Assembly (NCBI RefSeq): GCF_025351285.1
Contig: NZ_JANXWG010000048.1
Coordinates: 1 to 64,000, forward strand
Direction of reading: 5' to 3'
DNA length: 64,000 nucleotides
Origin: Novosphingobium sp.
GTDB taxonomy: Bacteria; Pseudomonadota; Alphaproteobacteria; Sphingomonadales; Sphingomonadaceae
Shown here: positions 7,845 to 17,047 of the stretch, in pieces
Layout of the letters: the number at the start of each line of letters is the position of its first letter
How positions within the stretch are numbered: position 1 is the first letter of the stretch
Program-made: the position numbers and the translations under genes
Notes under the pieces: generated by a model
Told to the model about the DNA's origin: nothing
The model's database searches: none
Seen by the model: only the letters and a program-made list of their open reading frames with translations

Positions 7845-10583
7845 TTATGTGCGTGCTGCCTGTTTCGACGATTTGGTTTCGACTATTTTCAGTCTGTATC
7901 GAAGTCGATTGTTATTGGCGATCATTGCATAAAGATAAAAATTGATCCGTAACGTGTGAGTTACGTTATCTTTCAGCCTAAAACCGATGTTTCGTCCAGC
8001 ACTCTGATTAATTTGATCCACGTGTGTAAGCTCGATCATATTTTTTGTGCGAAGATATGCGTTCAGAGCTTCAAGTTGTTCAAACTGCCCGGGGGTGTAG
8101 TGGTTTACCAACTGCTCGACATCCTTGCCGATTAGCTTGTTTGATCCTCTGGCAGTCACAGGGGGGACGGCGTTTGGGTTGGAAGCGGCACCGTTGGTAA
8201 TGACGACAAGGTTGGGGTTCGCAGTAGTCAGCTTCTCGGCCTTGGCGCATAATTGATCGCCCCGTACATCCTTCTCACGGCGGGTGATGATCTGGTGCTT
8301 GGGGATCGCAGGCGTTTGCAGATCATACGTCTGCCAGCTTGCCGCTGCCTTCCGTGCAATCGTGAGCGGCACGGTCTCGGTGGTCAACATGATAACCTTG
8401 CACGCACTGGATGTTGGCCAAGCTCGCTCCCTGATTGACCACGGCCGATCCAGCTTGGCGGCATATGGGGATTTCTCACCCATCGTGTATTCGCCGCTGT
8501 CAGCGGTTTTGACGTGACGCCACTGGTCATCGAACTCCGCCAGCCTCAGGACCTCTTCAAAGGCCACTGGGCTCGACTGTACGTCGCTGAAGCGGTCCCA
8601 TCGGCGGTATTTGTCAGAGAGTGACAGCCCATCCCAGCGCTGATCGCAGTTGGCCTTCAGAGCGTTGACGTAAGTCAGATGCGGGGTCCGCACCATGTCC
8701 AGCAGATTGTGCGGCGCGACCTCGTCGTGGATCAGTAGGCTCACATTGGTCGCTGCCTTGCACTGCGCGACATGGCCTTCATCGTTCTGATCGGTCCAGT
8801 AACCCGGTGCTGCCATCAATCTGGTTTTCGTGCTGCGGGCCCAACCGTGGGCAACATCATGGACCGTGAAGTACACGGCTTTGCGATCGCCAACGCAGTG
8901 CCACAGATGCCGATAGTGATCCTCAATATCCTGCAAGACCGCCGCATGCCTATGCCTGATCGCCGCGAGATGTGAATCGAACTTTCCTGCCGCCGCCTGC
9001 GTGATAGAAATGGGTTCGAGCCCACGCAGCTTGCAATTTTCAGCGTAAAGCTTGGTGAAGCTCTTCACGACTATGCCGCGATACCGGTCATATCCGAACG
9101 CGTTAAATGCCTCGCATTTTTCAACGGCGTTTTCATACTCGCCGCTCGCATACATGATAGTGCCGTCACACTTGATCGACAGGGTTTCGTCAATGGTGCA
9201 GTGCTGGGACATAAGCCCACTGGTTTTGCCGATGCCCTCCGCCGCGCATACCAGACTGAGTTTGTCGGGCCCGATTGCGACTTTGAGCAGCATGGATTTC
9301 ATGGCTCGGCTTGCGCTGTTCTTGTCCAAAGCGGCCAACGCGAAATTGCGCTCTGCTTCAGTCTGGCTTTCGTCGATGCAGGTTTGGTATTCCGCGCACC
9401 AGTCGTCGATCATCCACTCCAGCTTGCGCGGGAGCAGAATCTCCGTGAGGGTTCCCGCTCCTCGACCAACGGCATGAATTCGATCTCGATCAGCCATGCA
9501 TATGGAAGACGGGCTTCCATCCGACAGAGTGTTGAAAAACAACGCCTTCAGGCCATCTTTGTCGTTTTCAAACCGAGCGAAAATCGGTCTGCCCAGCACA
9601 GGGGGTGACGGGTAAAGCAACTTCATCTGCGCTGTGCAGTATGCCATCTCGGGGCTGGTGATCGGCAATGCGGGCCGATCGGTCTTGTCATCAGCGCGCG
9701 CTCTGGTGGATGCCTTCCTTGAAACGCTCCGGAAAAGCTCGGCATCAAAGAACGACGATCCGGACGGAGTCAGCTTGCGCCAGTGCTCCCAGATGACAAC
9801 TTGGGGGACCTTGGTGCCAATCGGAAAGCCGAGGATGTGCCCCTCACTGGTGATTTCCCGAGTGCCCCATGGGAGTCGGCGAAGCTGGTCGGGTGCCTTC
9901 AGTCGGTCGTCGGGCAGAACATTTGCGGGCAAGGTCGCGGTGACGATCGGTTGCAGGACCTTCATCCAATGCTGTGTGTGACCATCCCTTAGATTGGCAC
10001 ATATCCCGGCCTTTCTGGCAAGATAGGTGGCAAACGCCAGATGAATATGGAACGATTTGCTTCCCGACCAGACTACAGTGATCCCTTCGAAGTCGGGGAA
10101 AACCTTGAGCTTTTTGTAGAGTTCCCCCATTTTGCAATCCAATGGGTGCTTCGGACTCGTAAACCAACCCATCTGCTCTTTGAAAAACGCAGGATCAGGA
10201 TCATCGTATTCAAATGTAAAAATCTGATGGGTGCCCAGTGCAGGACGATTCATTGGCGAAATCCATTCGGATTTCAAAAAACCTTGATCGTCTTCAACCA
10301 ATTCGGGAATGATAAGTTTCAGTGGGTTCTGAAAGAACTGCATGCTCGTCGGTTGGGTGTTCCCGTCAAACACGTCGAATGTATATGTCGGACTGCGACC
10401 AAGCCAGTTATTTACCGGCGCGATTGGGAGATAGGACCATTCATCGCCGATCTCAGTGGCCAGTTGCGGAAAAATCGCTCGCTCATACAATATATTTGAG
10501 TTTTTTTGGAATGCGAGTTCGAAACGAAGCGCTGCGCGCTTACCAATGGTCGTACTGATCCGATCAATTATGTGTTGGGTCAT
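7845..10583 (-). CDS. Primase/helicase-like protein: archaeo-eukaryotic-primase-like domain plus P-loop ATPase
   Basis: The protein has 912 residues from the ATG at 10,583, which has AGGAG upstream; the longer frame would need a TTG. The first third has features of an archaeo-eukaryotic primase fold: an acidic patch (EYDDPDP, about 125-131), a Ser-x-His type motif (WSGSKSFHIHL, about 172-182) and DRLKAPDQLRRLPWG at about 226-240. The middle holds a Walker A (AAEGIGKTSG, about 447-456) and a candidate Walker B (SLLIHDEVA, about 615-623), as in replicative or viral-type helicases. The C-terminal part is unrecognised. Such fusions start DNA replication in phages, plasmids and mobile elements. 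Here it faces away from the BREX operon. It could be the island's replication protein or a defence component; the sequence does not decide. Confidence 0.65.
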   Translation of the reverse strand: MTQHIIDRISTTIGKRAALRFELAFQKNSNILYERAIFPQLATEIGDEWSYLPIAPVNNWLGRSPTYTFDVFDGNTQPTSMQFFQNPLKLIIPELVEDDQGFLKSEWISPMNRPALGTHQIFTFEYDDPDPAFFKEQMGWFTSPKHPLDCKMGELYKKLKVFPDFEGITVVWSGSKSFHIHLAFATYLARKAGICANLRDGHTQHWMKVLQPIVTATLPANVLPDDRLKAPDQLRRLPWGTREITSEGHILGFPIGTKVPQVVIWEHWRKLTPSGSSFFDAELFRSVSRKASTRARADDKTDRPALPITSPEMAYCTAQMKLLYPSPPVLGRPIFARFENDKDGLKALFFNTLSDGSPSSICMADRDRIHAVGRGAGTLTEILLPRKLEWMIDDWCAEYQTCIDESQTEAERNFALAALDKNSASRAMKSMLLKVAIGPDKLSLVCAAEGIGKTSGLMSQHCTIDETLSIKCDGTIMYASGEYENAVEKCEAFNAFGYDRYRGIVVKSFTKLYAENCKLRGLEPISITQAAAGKFDSHLAAIRHRHAAVLQDIEDHYRHLWHCVGDRKAVYFTVHDVAHGWARSTKTRLMAAPGYWTDQNDEGHVAQCKAATNVSLLIHDEVAPHNLLDMVRTPHLTYVNALKANCDQRWDGLSLSDKYRRWDRFSDVQSSPVAFEEVLRLAEFDDQWRHVKTADSGEYTMGEKSPYAAKLDRPWSIRERAWPTSSACKVIMLTTETVPLTIARKAAASWQTYDLQTPAIPKHQIITRREKDVRGDQLCAKAEKLTTANPNLVVITNGAASNPNAVPPVTARGSNKLIGKDVEQLVNHYTPGQFEQLEALNAYLRTKNMIELTHVDQINQSAGRNIGFRLKDNVTHTLRINFYLYAMIANNNRLRYRLKIVETKSSKQAART

Positions 10584-11150
10584 TGCTCTCCTGTCATAAT
10601 CCCTTGTAATGAAAACGACGGGAGAAGGACCCAAGAGAGATAAAATCGCGCTGCATGGACATGACCCCGTGCAGTTCTCCCGTCTGTTACCAAATTATAC
10701 AGGTAGGAGTTGGTGCTCGTCAATATAATTGTGCGTTTCACAAATAGATAAAATCCATTGGTCGTAAATTTCCGGCGTAAACGCCGTCACTGCACGTAAT
10801 GAGGCAATTTATCGGTTGTCATTGGTTTCCCCCACAACTGGCGTTTCCTTATAGTACTCTAAGCAACTGCTAGTTGTGGGGGATATCTGTCACAAATATT
10901 TTCTCAGTATTTTATGAAGCCCCTACAGGGCCGAAAGAAGACCACCTAGCCGAAAAAAGCAGTGAAAGCGAAGGCGGCAAAGCCGCTAAGCGATCCTTAG
11001 CCGAAGCTGCAAAGCGGCGAGGCTTTCGAAGCGAAGCGGCCTACCGCGCCACTCACCGAGAAGCTGTTCCGATGGGGGAGCCTTCTTCGAGGTTTTGAAA
11101 GTCCTTGATCCGTCTGGCTGAATCAAAAGGCAGGCGGGGTAGTACAAAAT
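10584..11150. other. Divergent intergenic region between the primase-like gene and the HTH-methyltransferase
   Basis: This region must hold promoters for both flanking genes. It contains the perfect inverted repeat annotated separately at 10,828-10,883. Positions 10,940-11,060 are purine-rich with repeated AGCGAAG-type words. A GTG frame (10,874-11,098) crosses that part, but its product is low-complexity and has no good start, so I do not call it. Confidence 0.6.
10828..10883. promoter_or_regulatory. Perfect 12-bp inverted repeat, candidate operator
   Basis: TCCCCCACAACT at 10,828-10,839 is matched by its exact reverse complement at 10,872-10,883, with a 32-base spacer. A smaller palindrome, CAACTGCTAGTTG at 10,864-10,876, shares the inner half-site, so three CAACT half-sites occur in all. 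The position, upstream of both a divergent primase-like gene and a double-HTH protein, suggests an operator for that HTH protein. This link is inferred. Confidence 0.6.
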
Positions 11151-12095
11151 GTGATACAAGCCTGCATGGATCTCTGTTCCGAAATTGCATCTGCCCGTCG
11201 GGAAAATGGTTTATCGCAGTCTGCGCTCGCCGAAAAATTGGGTGTTGACCGCGGAGCCATCGCGCGTCTCGAAGTCGGATCAGGCAGCGTCGACCTGATA
11301 ATGAAAGCGATGGACACGTTGCAGATCAGGATCAAAAATGTCGCCAAGGGCGGCAATTTGGTCGAGCAACTCGGCTACGCGCAGGTTCGGTGCAAATGGT
11401 CGGTGGAGAGACTGGCGGAACGGGCGGGTCTAGATATCCGAACGGTGCAGGCGGTCCAGTCCGGACGTGGAAGCGTCGCCAGTTTAACAGCCATGTTGCA
11501 GGTACTTGCCCCAGACGCCGAGCGCCAAGAAGTTGCTGGCTCGCATTGGACTTATCACAAGCTCAAGGATTCCGAGCGCGATCTGCGGTTCACGCCGCCG
11601 CACATCTTGGCGGCGTTGACAGCAGCATTCGGTCCTATCGAACTTGATCCCTGCTCTCACGCAGACGCGCCGATCACGGCGTCACGCAAGATAATGCTGC
11701 CCGAGGATGGGTTGGTAGCTGAATGGGCGTCTGAGGGCCTGACTTACGTCAATCCACCCTTTTCCCATTTGCAGCCATGGCTGGCCAAGGCGCTCGACCA
11801 TTTCGAGGGTGGAGAGATTGGCAAGCTGGTTTTCATGCTGCCTGCGTCCAGATTGGATTTGAAAGACTTCGCCTTTAGAGCAAGCAATTACGCTACAACG
11901 GTTTTTCTGAAACGTCGGTTCACCTTCGTTTCGCCAAATCCGCGGTTCGCTCATCCAGTGCCATTCACCATCGCGCTGATCTGCGCTGGATGCGACGAGG
12001 CCGATATTACCCAATTTTGTCGATTGATCCCGGGGATGGTGATGGCTCCGCAGCAATCTGCGCGCGATGTGAATCGGGAGCTTGCTCAGCTTTGA
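11151..12095 (+). CDS. Fusion of two XRE-type helix-turn-helix domains with a phage-Dam-like DNA methyltransferase
   Basis: The protein has 314 residues. HTH 1 covers about 10-60 (LSQSALAEKLGVDRGAIARL) and HTH 2 about 80-120 (WSVERLAERAGLDIRTVQAV). From about 135 on it follows the phage N6-adenine methyltransferase (Dam) pattern: RFTPPHIL at 146-153, ELDPCSH at 164-170, and the catalytic YVNPPFS at 199-205. It would bind DNA through the HTHs and methylate adenine. It reads in the same direction as brxA and ends 135 bp before it, the place where many BREX loci carry a regulator gene. It may both regulate and modify, which I infer. The start is a GTG at 11,151; ATG at 11,166 is also possible. 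Confidence 0.8.
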   Translation: MIQACMDLCSEIASARRENGLSQSALAEKLGVDRGAIARLEVGSGSVDLIMKAMDTLQIRIKNVAKGGNLVEQLGYAQVRCKWSVERLAERAGLDIRTVQAVQSGRGSVASLTAMLQVLAPDAERQEVAGSHWTYHKLKDSERDLRFTPPHILAALTAAFGPIELDPCSHADAPITASRKIMLPEDGLVAEWASEGLTYVNPPFSHLQPWLAKALDHFEGGEIGKLVFMLPASRLDLKDFAFRASNYATTVFLKRRFTFVSPNPRFAHPVPFTIALICAGCDEADITQFCRLIPGMVMAPQQSARDVNRELAQL

Positions 12096-12230
12096 TTTCC
12101 AAACCTGATTGGCCGAGAAGAATATAGGCGGCGGACTTTCGTTTCTGTCTTATAACCGGCCATTCCCCGTTCAGAATCGTTTTGAATCTGGTAGGCTGGG
12201 CACTTGGTTCTGCCAACAGAAGGATCCCGC

Positions 12231-12821
12231 TTGCCGTACAAGGCCGATATCGCTGGCGGTTCGCTCAAGGTCTATGAGTCGCGAATCATTGCGAATCTGC
12301 TCATGCAGCGGCTTACGCCGGCGGCGTGGCGTCATGCGATCGAAGTGGAGAATGTTCTCCAAAAAACGTCGATTGGCACGGCCAAACGCCAAGCGAGTCT
12401 TATCAAGGTTCGGCTGAAGTTCATGACGCCGGAACTTTGGGCGCTAGTGCGTGATGGGACGAAGCCTGTTGCCACGCAGGCCGTTTTCGCATCCGCGATA
12501 GCCCACAGCCCCCTCCTGCGAGATTTTCTGGCGATTAATGTGCGGGACCGTTTCCTGTCTGGGGATCTGGGTATAACTCGCAGCCACTGGCGATCGTTCG
12601 TAGCTTCCTGTCACGAGCGAGACCCCGAAATGTCGGATTGGTCGGCTTCCACCACGGACAAGCTCGGTGACAGCGTTTTAAGGATTCTGACGGAAGTTGG
12701 AATGCTGTCCGAAGGGGGCAAGCCGATGCTTCAGCCTGTCCACTATGAGCATGAGGTCTTGAATTGCCTCAAGGATCAAGGCTTTGACGAAGTGCTTCGC
12801 GCCATGCAGGTGTTCTTATGA
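12231..12821 (+). CDS. brxA: BREX protein BrxA (DUF1819)
   Basis: BrxA is a small conserved protein of type I BREX phage defence, structurally related to DNA-binding NusB-like folds in the known cases. The 196-residue product begins with the typical YKADIAGGSLKVYESRIIA block. A TTG at 12,231 with AAGGA upstream fits the family start; a TTG nine codons earlier lacks support. Length is normal for the family. The gene opens the operon, and its stop overlaps the brxB start (ATGA). Confidence 0.9.
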   Translation: MPYKADIAGGSLKVYESRIIANLLMQRLTPAAWRHAIEVENVLQKTSIGTAKRQASLIKVRLKFMTPELWALVRDGTKPVATQAVFASAIAHSPLLRDFLAINVRDRFLSGDLGITRSHWRSFVASCHERDPEMSDWSASTTDKLGDSVLRILTEVGMLSEGGKPMLQPVHYEHEVLNCLKDQGFDEVLRAMQVFL

Positions 12822-13387
12822 CTGACCTGCAAGCTAGGCTGGACAAAATCCGCCAGCGCATAATCTCCGACGAGTTTTTGCAGGGGCGCGGCCTTGGTAA
12901 GGACGTCCCCTTCTACGCCTTCGACTACCCACCCACGGCGGAGCGCCGAGTGGCCGACCACATTGATTGGCTGCTGGATGACGTGGCTCGGAAAACTGAT
13001 CTGCACATAAGCAATGTCAACGTGTTCGCTTTGGCCATCGAGCAACTGAAGGGCCGCGGCCTCTACGACAAAGCGCTCGCGATGGAATCTGCCAAAGGTG
13101 TTCCGGCCTTGCTGAATGCGCTTAAGGGGCCATTGGAGCCGGGAAAGGTAGCGTCGGCACTAATGGCGAAGTTTGCCGACCAGACGCCCGACATGCTGTT
13201 TTTGACGGGCGTCGGTGCAGCTTACCCATTGGTCAGAACCCACAGTTTGCTCAACAATCTGCAACCCCTGCTGAGCAATATCCCGCTCGTTCTGTTTTTC
13301 CCCGGACGGTTCAACGGTCAGACCTTGCAACTGTTCGGCGACCTGCAAGAAACTCCCTATTATCGCGCTTTTAGGTTGGTGGATTGA
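12818..13387 (+). CDS. brxB: BREX protein BrxB (DUF1788)
   Basis: BrxB is a conserved type I BREX component of unknown biochemical role. The product has 189 residues, the usual length, and starts with a helical segment (LQARLDKIRQRIISDEFLQ). It contains the family's central LFLTGVGAAYPLVRTHSLLN and LVLFFPGRFNGQTL, which recall an ATPase-like core strand pattern without a Walker A. The ATG overlaps brxA by four bases, and brxC begins four bases after its stop, so the genes are tightly coupled. Confidence 0.9.
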   Translation: MTDLQARLDKIRQRIISDEFLQGRGLGKDVPFYAFDYPPTAERRVADHIDWLLDDVARKTDLHISNVNVFALAIEQLKGRGLYDKALAMESAKGVPALLNALKGPLEPGKVASALMAKFADQTPDMLFLTGVGAAYPLVRTHSLLNNLQPLLSNIPLVLFFPGRFNGQTLQLFGDLQETPYYRAFRLVD

Positions 13388-13391
13388 TCCC

Positions 13392-16300
13392 ATGAAAATC
13401 GAAGATATTTTCGACAAGCGCATCAACCGTCCAATCAACGGTGTGATCAAGGCTGACCAGAGCGATGCAGCTTATAACGAGCTTGAAGAATATGTGATCA
13501 CCAAGGAGGTCGACAAACATCTTCGGCGGTTTGTTGACGTGTTCCTGCTTGGCATGGACCGCAAAAAAGATGCTGATGTGTCCGCCAAAATGGGCGTCTG
13601 GGTCTCAGGATTCTTTGGGTCTGGTAAGTCGCACTTCATCAAAATCCTGTCCTACCTCCTCAACAATCAGCCGGTCATCGAAGTGGGCAAGGAGGCCAAG
13701 ACCCCGCTGGATTTCTTTGTAGAAAAAGTTACCGGCGACCGCGCTTTTGAGGGCGATCTGCGACGGTTGGCCAAGGCCAACACCGAGGTGATCCTCTTCA
13801 ATATCGACAGCAAGGCTGAACAAAACCACAGCCGCGATGCGATTCTTCAGGTCTTCCTCAAGGTTTTCAACGAGCATGTGGGATATTGCGGTGATCATCC
13901 AGAGGTCGCCCACATGGAGCGTTTCCTCGATGAGAAGGGCAAATACCAAGCCTTCATTGATGCGCTAAAATCCGATCACAATCTCGACTGGGTCGCTGAA
14001 CGGGATTCCTACCAGTTTTATGCCACTGAAGTTGGCGATGCCCTCAGCAAGGTCCTGAACCAGCGGATTGAGGACCCCCAAACCTTTGTCGACAACCTCG
14101 ACAAGGGTCTGGCTCTCACGATCGAAAACTTTGCCAAATGGGTGCAGCAATACCTCGACAAGAAGGGCAGCGACCAACGCCTTGTGTTTCTTGTTGATGA
14201 GGTCGGTCAGTTCATCGGCGGTCAGACCCAGCTTATGCTGAACCTTCAGACTGTTACCGAGGAACTTGGGACCAAATGCCACGGTCGCGCATGGGTGGTG
14301 GTAACCTCGCAGGAGGACATCGAGGCGGTTGTCGGTGCCGGTGGCTTTGGCAAGGATAACAGCAAGGATTTCTCAAAGATTCAGGGGCGTTTTACGACCC
14401 GCCTGACCCTTTCAGGGTCGAATGCCGATGAGGTCATTCAGCGCCGGCTGCTGTCCAAGACTGCCGACGCGACGCAAGTCTTGAAGGCGATGTTCAGCGC
14501 TAAGGGCGATATCCTTCGAAATCAGATCACCTTCCGCGATCCATCCATCACCCTGCGTCCATTTACTGACGCCGAAAGTTTCGTCGATTGCTATCCATTC
14601 CCACCCTACCAATTCCTGCTCGTACAGAAAATCTTCGAAGCAAGCCGCCAGTTTGGCGCAACGGGCGGTCATCTCTCAAAGGGCGAGCGATCGATGCTCG
14701 ACGCATTCCAGACCGCGGCACTGGAAATCAAGGATAAGCCAGTGGGCGCGCTGGTTCCTTTGGACTCATTTTACCCGTCGATCGAGAGCTTCCTTGAAGG
14801 CGTCGTTCGCACTGCCATTAGCCGCGTCGATAGCATTCCCGATCGATCAGCCTTCGATCCCCGCGTGCTGAAAACGCTGTTTCTTATCCGGTATGTCGAA
14901 GAGGTCCCGGCCAATATCGACAATCTCGTCACGTTCTTTGTCGATGAAGTCGATGCTGACAAACGAGCCCTGCGCAGCGCCATCGAAGAGAGTTTGTTGC
15001 GGCTTGAACGCGATACCCTGATCAGCCGGAACGGGGATCTCTACTTCTTCCTGACCAACGAAGAGCGCGACATCAACAAGGAAATCAAGGATCAGGATTA
15101 CAGCCAAACGGACCTGCACAGGCTGCTGGGCGAGGTCGTTTTCGAAGATGTTTTGAAGGATCGCCGCTATCGGTTCGCGGGGAACGGTAAAGATTTTGAC
15201 CTTACGCGTCTCATCGATTTGGCACCCGTCGGCACCCGCAACGAGGGCAGTCTAACCCTATCTGTCCTGACCCCGCTTGCCCCGGACTTTGCGTCATTTA
15301 CCGATCCTCGCTGTCTTGAAATGAGCATGGAGGGGAGCGTCGGCCAACTGGTCATCAGGCTGCGCGATGACCAGAAACTGGCAGATGAAATCAAAGCCTA
15401 CATCCAGACTCAGAACTACCTGCGCTTGAAAACCGATGGCTCGCTTCCGCTGACCACTAAGCGGATTCACGACGACAAGCGGCAGGAAAACACCCAACGC
15501 CGAAATCGCATCAATGCGACACTCACACAGATGCTGGAAGAGGCGAAGTTCTTCGTTCTGGGTAACGAGCGTGCCTTCACTGGTGGACCAAAGGCGGCAG
15601 TCGATGCCGGCCTCCGTTACCTCGTTGAGAACAGTTACAGCAAGCTGTCCTATATTCAGCATTCGCCGAATGATCCGATGACTGAAATCCGCCGTGTGCT
15701 GGCTGATCCTTCGGGTGAGGAACTCGATCTGCTTGGCGGCAGCCAGAATGCCAACGCCTTGAAGGACGTGCTAGAATTTGTCGATTTGCTGTCCGGGCGC
15801 AGCCAGTCGGTCAATCTGGGCTCGCTGATCAACGAGCGCTTTGCACGTCATCCATATGGCTGGAAAGAACACGATACCCTGCTGCTGGTATGCCGTTTGT
15901 TCAAGGCGGGGCAGATCGAACTCCATGCCAATGGAGGAAAATTGCAGGCGGGCGAAATTTACGGCCAGATCGAAGGGTCCAACAAATGGAACAGGGTCAG
16001 CCTGTCCCGACGCAAAACGGTCGATCGAGCGGATATTCAGGCAGTTCGAACGCTTGCGCGAAACCTGTTTGGCGTGGCTGCACCCGAGGGCGAGGATGAT
16101 CTTCATGCGTGGCTGCGCACCCGCTTCGATGAGCAGTCCCGCAATCTGGGCAATTGGTCTGCGCTGGTGACGACCGGGAACTATCCCGGATCCGATGAAA
16201 TTGCAGACATCCAAGGCATTCTGAATAAGGTTCTTGCCAATCAGGACAGCTTCGCATTCCTCGCACATGTGAAGGCACATCAGGACGACCTGCTGGATGC

Positions 16301-17033
16301 CGGTGAGCGCTATCAACGACTGGACACATTTTTCACCCAGCAGCGGCCGCAATGGGACGCATTGCGTGCGGCATACACGAGGGAGTTTGAGCCCAATGGC
16401 TTCTTCCTATCTCGGGATCCTGAAGCCGCAGCGCCTCTAACAACGGTTCGGGCAATTTTGAATGATCCAAAGCCGTATGGTCGGATCAGGGAAAGCGCGC
16501 CGCTGATTGCTACCCTCCGCACTGCCAATGATGCGGTGATTGCGGAGCGTCGCGCAGAGGCCTTGGCCAAAGTAGATCCTCTGATCGAGACCATCAGGCA
16601 AGACCTTGCCGGAATTGGCGTCGATCCGGACTTCTCGCACCAGTGCCTGAAGCCGATCCAAGACATTCGCAAACGTATCGAGAGCGAAACCCGGTCTGGG
16701 CAACTGACGAACCTTGTTACCGAAGCGGACGATGCGACTGAGGTTGCGCAAACCGAAATTGAGAAGGCGGTCGAGGCGGCGAAGAGGGCAGCCGAGACGG
16801 CTTCGCCTGAATCGGAAGAGTCGAAGGTCAAGCAGCCCACTGCCGCAACATTCCAATCACCTACCAAGGTCAAGGCACCTGAAAATTTCAAGCCGCGTCG
16901 GCAGATCTCGGCGAAGCTGCCTGCCTCCAAGCCCTATCTCGAAACCCGCGAGGACGTGGATGAGTATCTGATCGCGCTGCGCCAGCGCCTTGAAGACGCA
17001 ATCGCTGGCAACGCCCGTGTCGTAATTCTCTGA
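13392..17033 (+). CDS. brxC: BREX protein BrxC, large P-loop ATPase
   Basis: BrxC is the 1,200-residue ATPase of BREX. The product has 1,213 residues with Walker A GFFGSGKS at about 73-80, a hydrophobic strand with LVFLVDEVGQF (Walker B-like) near 270, and the family N-terminus (IEDIFDKRINRPINGVIKA). The C-terminal third is helical, and a Pro/Lys/Glu-rich linker near 1,130-1,180 precedes a final helix. In known systems BrxC acts with BrxB and PglZ in a defence complex at phage DNA. No frameshift or missing motif is seen. Confidence 0.93.
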   Translation: MKIEDIFDKRINRPINGVIKADQSDAAYNELEEYVITKEVDKHLRRFVDVFLLGMDRKKDADVSAKMGVWVSGFFGSGKSHFIKILSYLLNNQPVIEVGKEAKTPLDFFVEKVTGDRAFEGDLRRLAKANTEVILFNIDSKAEQNHSRDAILQVFLKVFNEHVGYCGDHPEVAHMERFLDEKGKYQAFIDALKSDHNLDWVAERDSYQFYATEVGDALSKVLNQRIEDPQTFVDNLDKGLALTIENFAKWVQQYLDKKGSDQRLVFLVDEVGQFIGGQTQLMLNLQTVTEELGTKCHGRAWVVVTSQEDIEAVVGAGGFGKDNSKDFSKIQGRFTTRLTLSGSNADEVIQRRLLSKTADATQVLKAMFSAKGDILRNQITFRDPSITLRPFTDAESFVDCYPFPPYQFLLVQKIFEASRQFGATGGHLSKGERSMLDAFQTAALEIKDKPVGALVPLDSFYPSIESFLEGVVRTAISRVDSIPDRSAFDPRVLKTLFLIRYVEEVPANIDNLVTFFVDEVDADKRALRSAIEESLLRLERDTLISRNGDLYFFLTNEERDINKEIKDQDYSQTDLHRLLGEVVFEDVLKDRRYRFAGNGKDFDLTRLIDLAPVGTRNEGSLTLSVLTPLAPDFASFTDPRCLEMSMEGSVGQLVIRLRDDQKLADEIKAYIQTQNYLRLKTDGSLPLTTKRIHDDKRQENTQRRNRINATLTQMLEEAKFFVLGNERAFTGGPKAAVDAGLRYLVENSYSKLSYIQHSPNDPMTEIRRVLADPSGEELDLLGGSQNANALKDVLEFVDLLSGRSQSVNLGSLINERFARHPYGWKEHDTLLLVCRLFKAGQIELHANGGKLQAGEIYGQIEGSNKWNRVSLSRRKTVDRADIQAVRTLARNLFGVAAPEGEDDLHAWLRTRFDEQSRNLGNWSALVTTGNYPGSDEIADIQGILNKVLANQDSFAFLAHVKAHQDDLLDAGERYQRLDTFFTQQRPQWDALRAAYTREFEPNGFFLSRDPEAAAPLTTVRAILNDPKPYGRIRESAPLIATLRTANDAVIAERRAEALAKVDPLIETIRQDLAGIGVDPDFSHQCLKPIQDIRKRIESETRSGQLTNLVTEADDATEVAQTEIEKAVEAAKRAAETASPESEESKVKQPTAATFQSPTKVKAPENFKPRRQISAKLPASKPYLETREDVDEYLIALRQRLEDAIAGNARVVIL

Positions 17034-17047
17034 AAGTTCAGATTCCC

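Noticed and set aside
10874..11098. A 74-codon plus-strand frame before the HTH-methyltransferase
   Set aside because: Low-complexity product, GTG start inside the inverted-repeat arm, no domain and no ribosome binding site.
12096..12230. A possible separate promoter for brxA
   Set aside because: No convincing -35/-10 pair at normal spacing; the gap may be read through from the HTH-methyltransferase gene.
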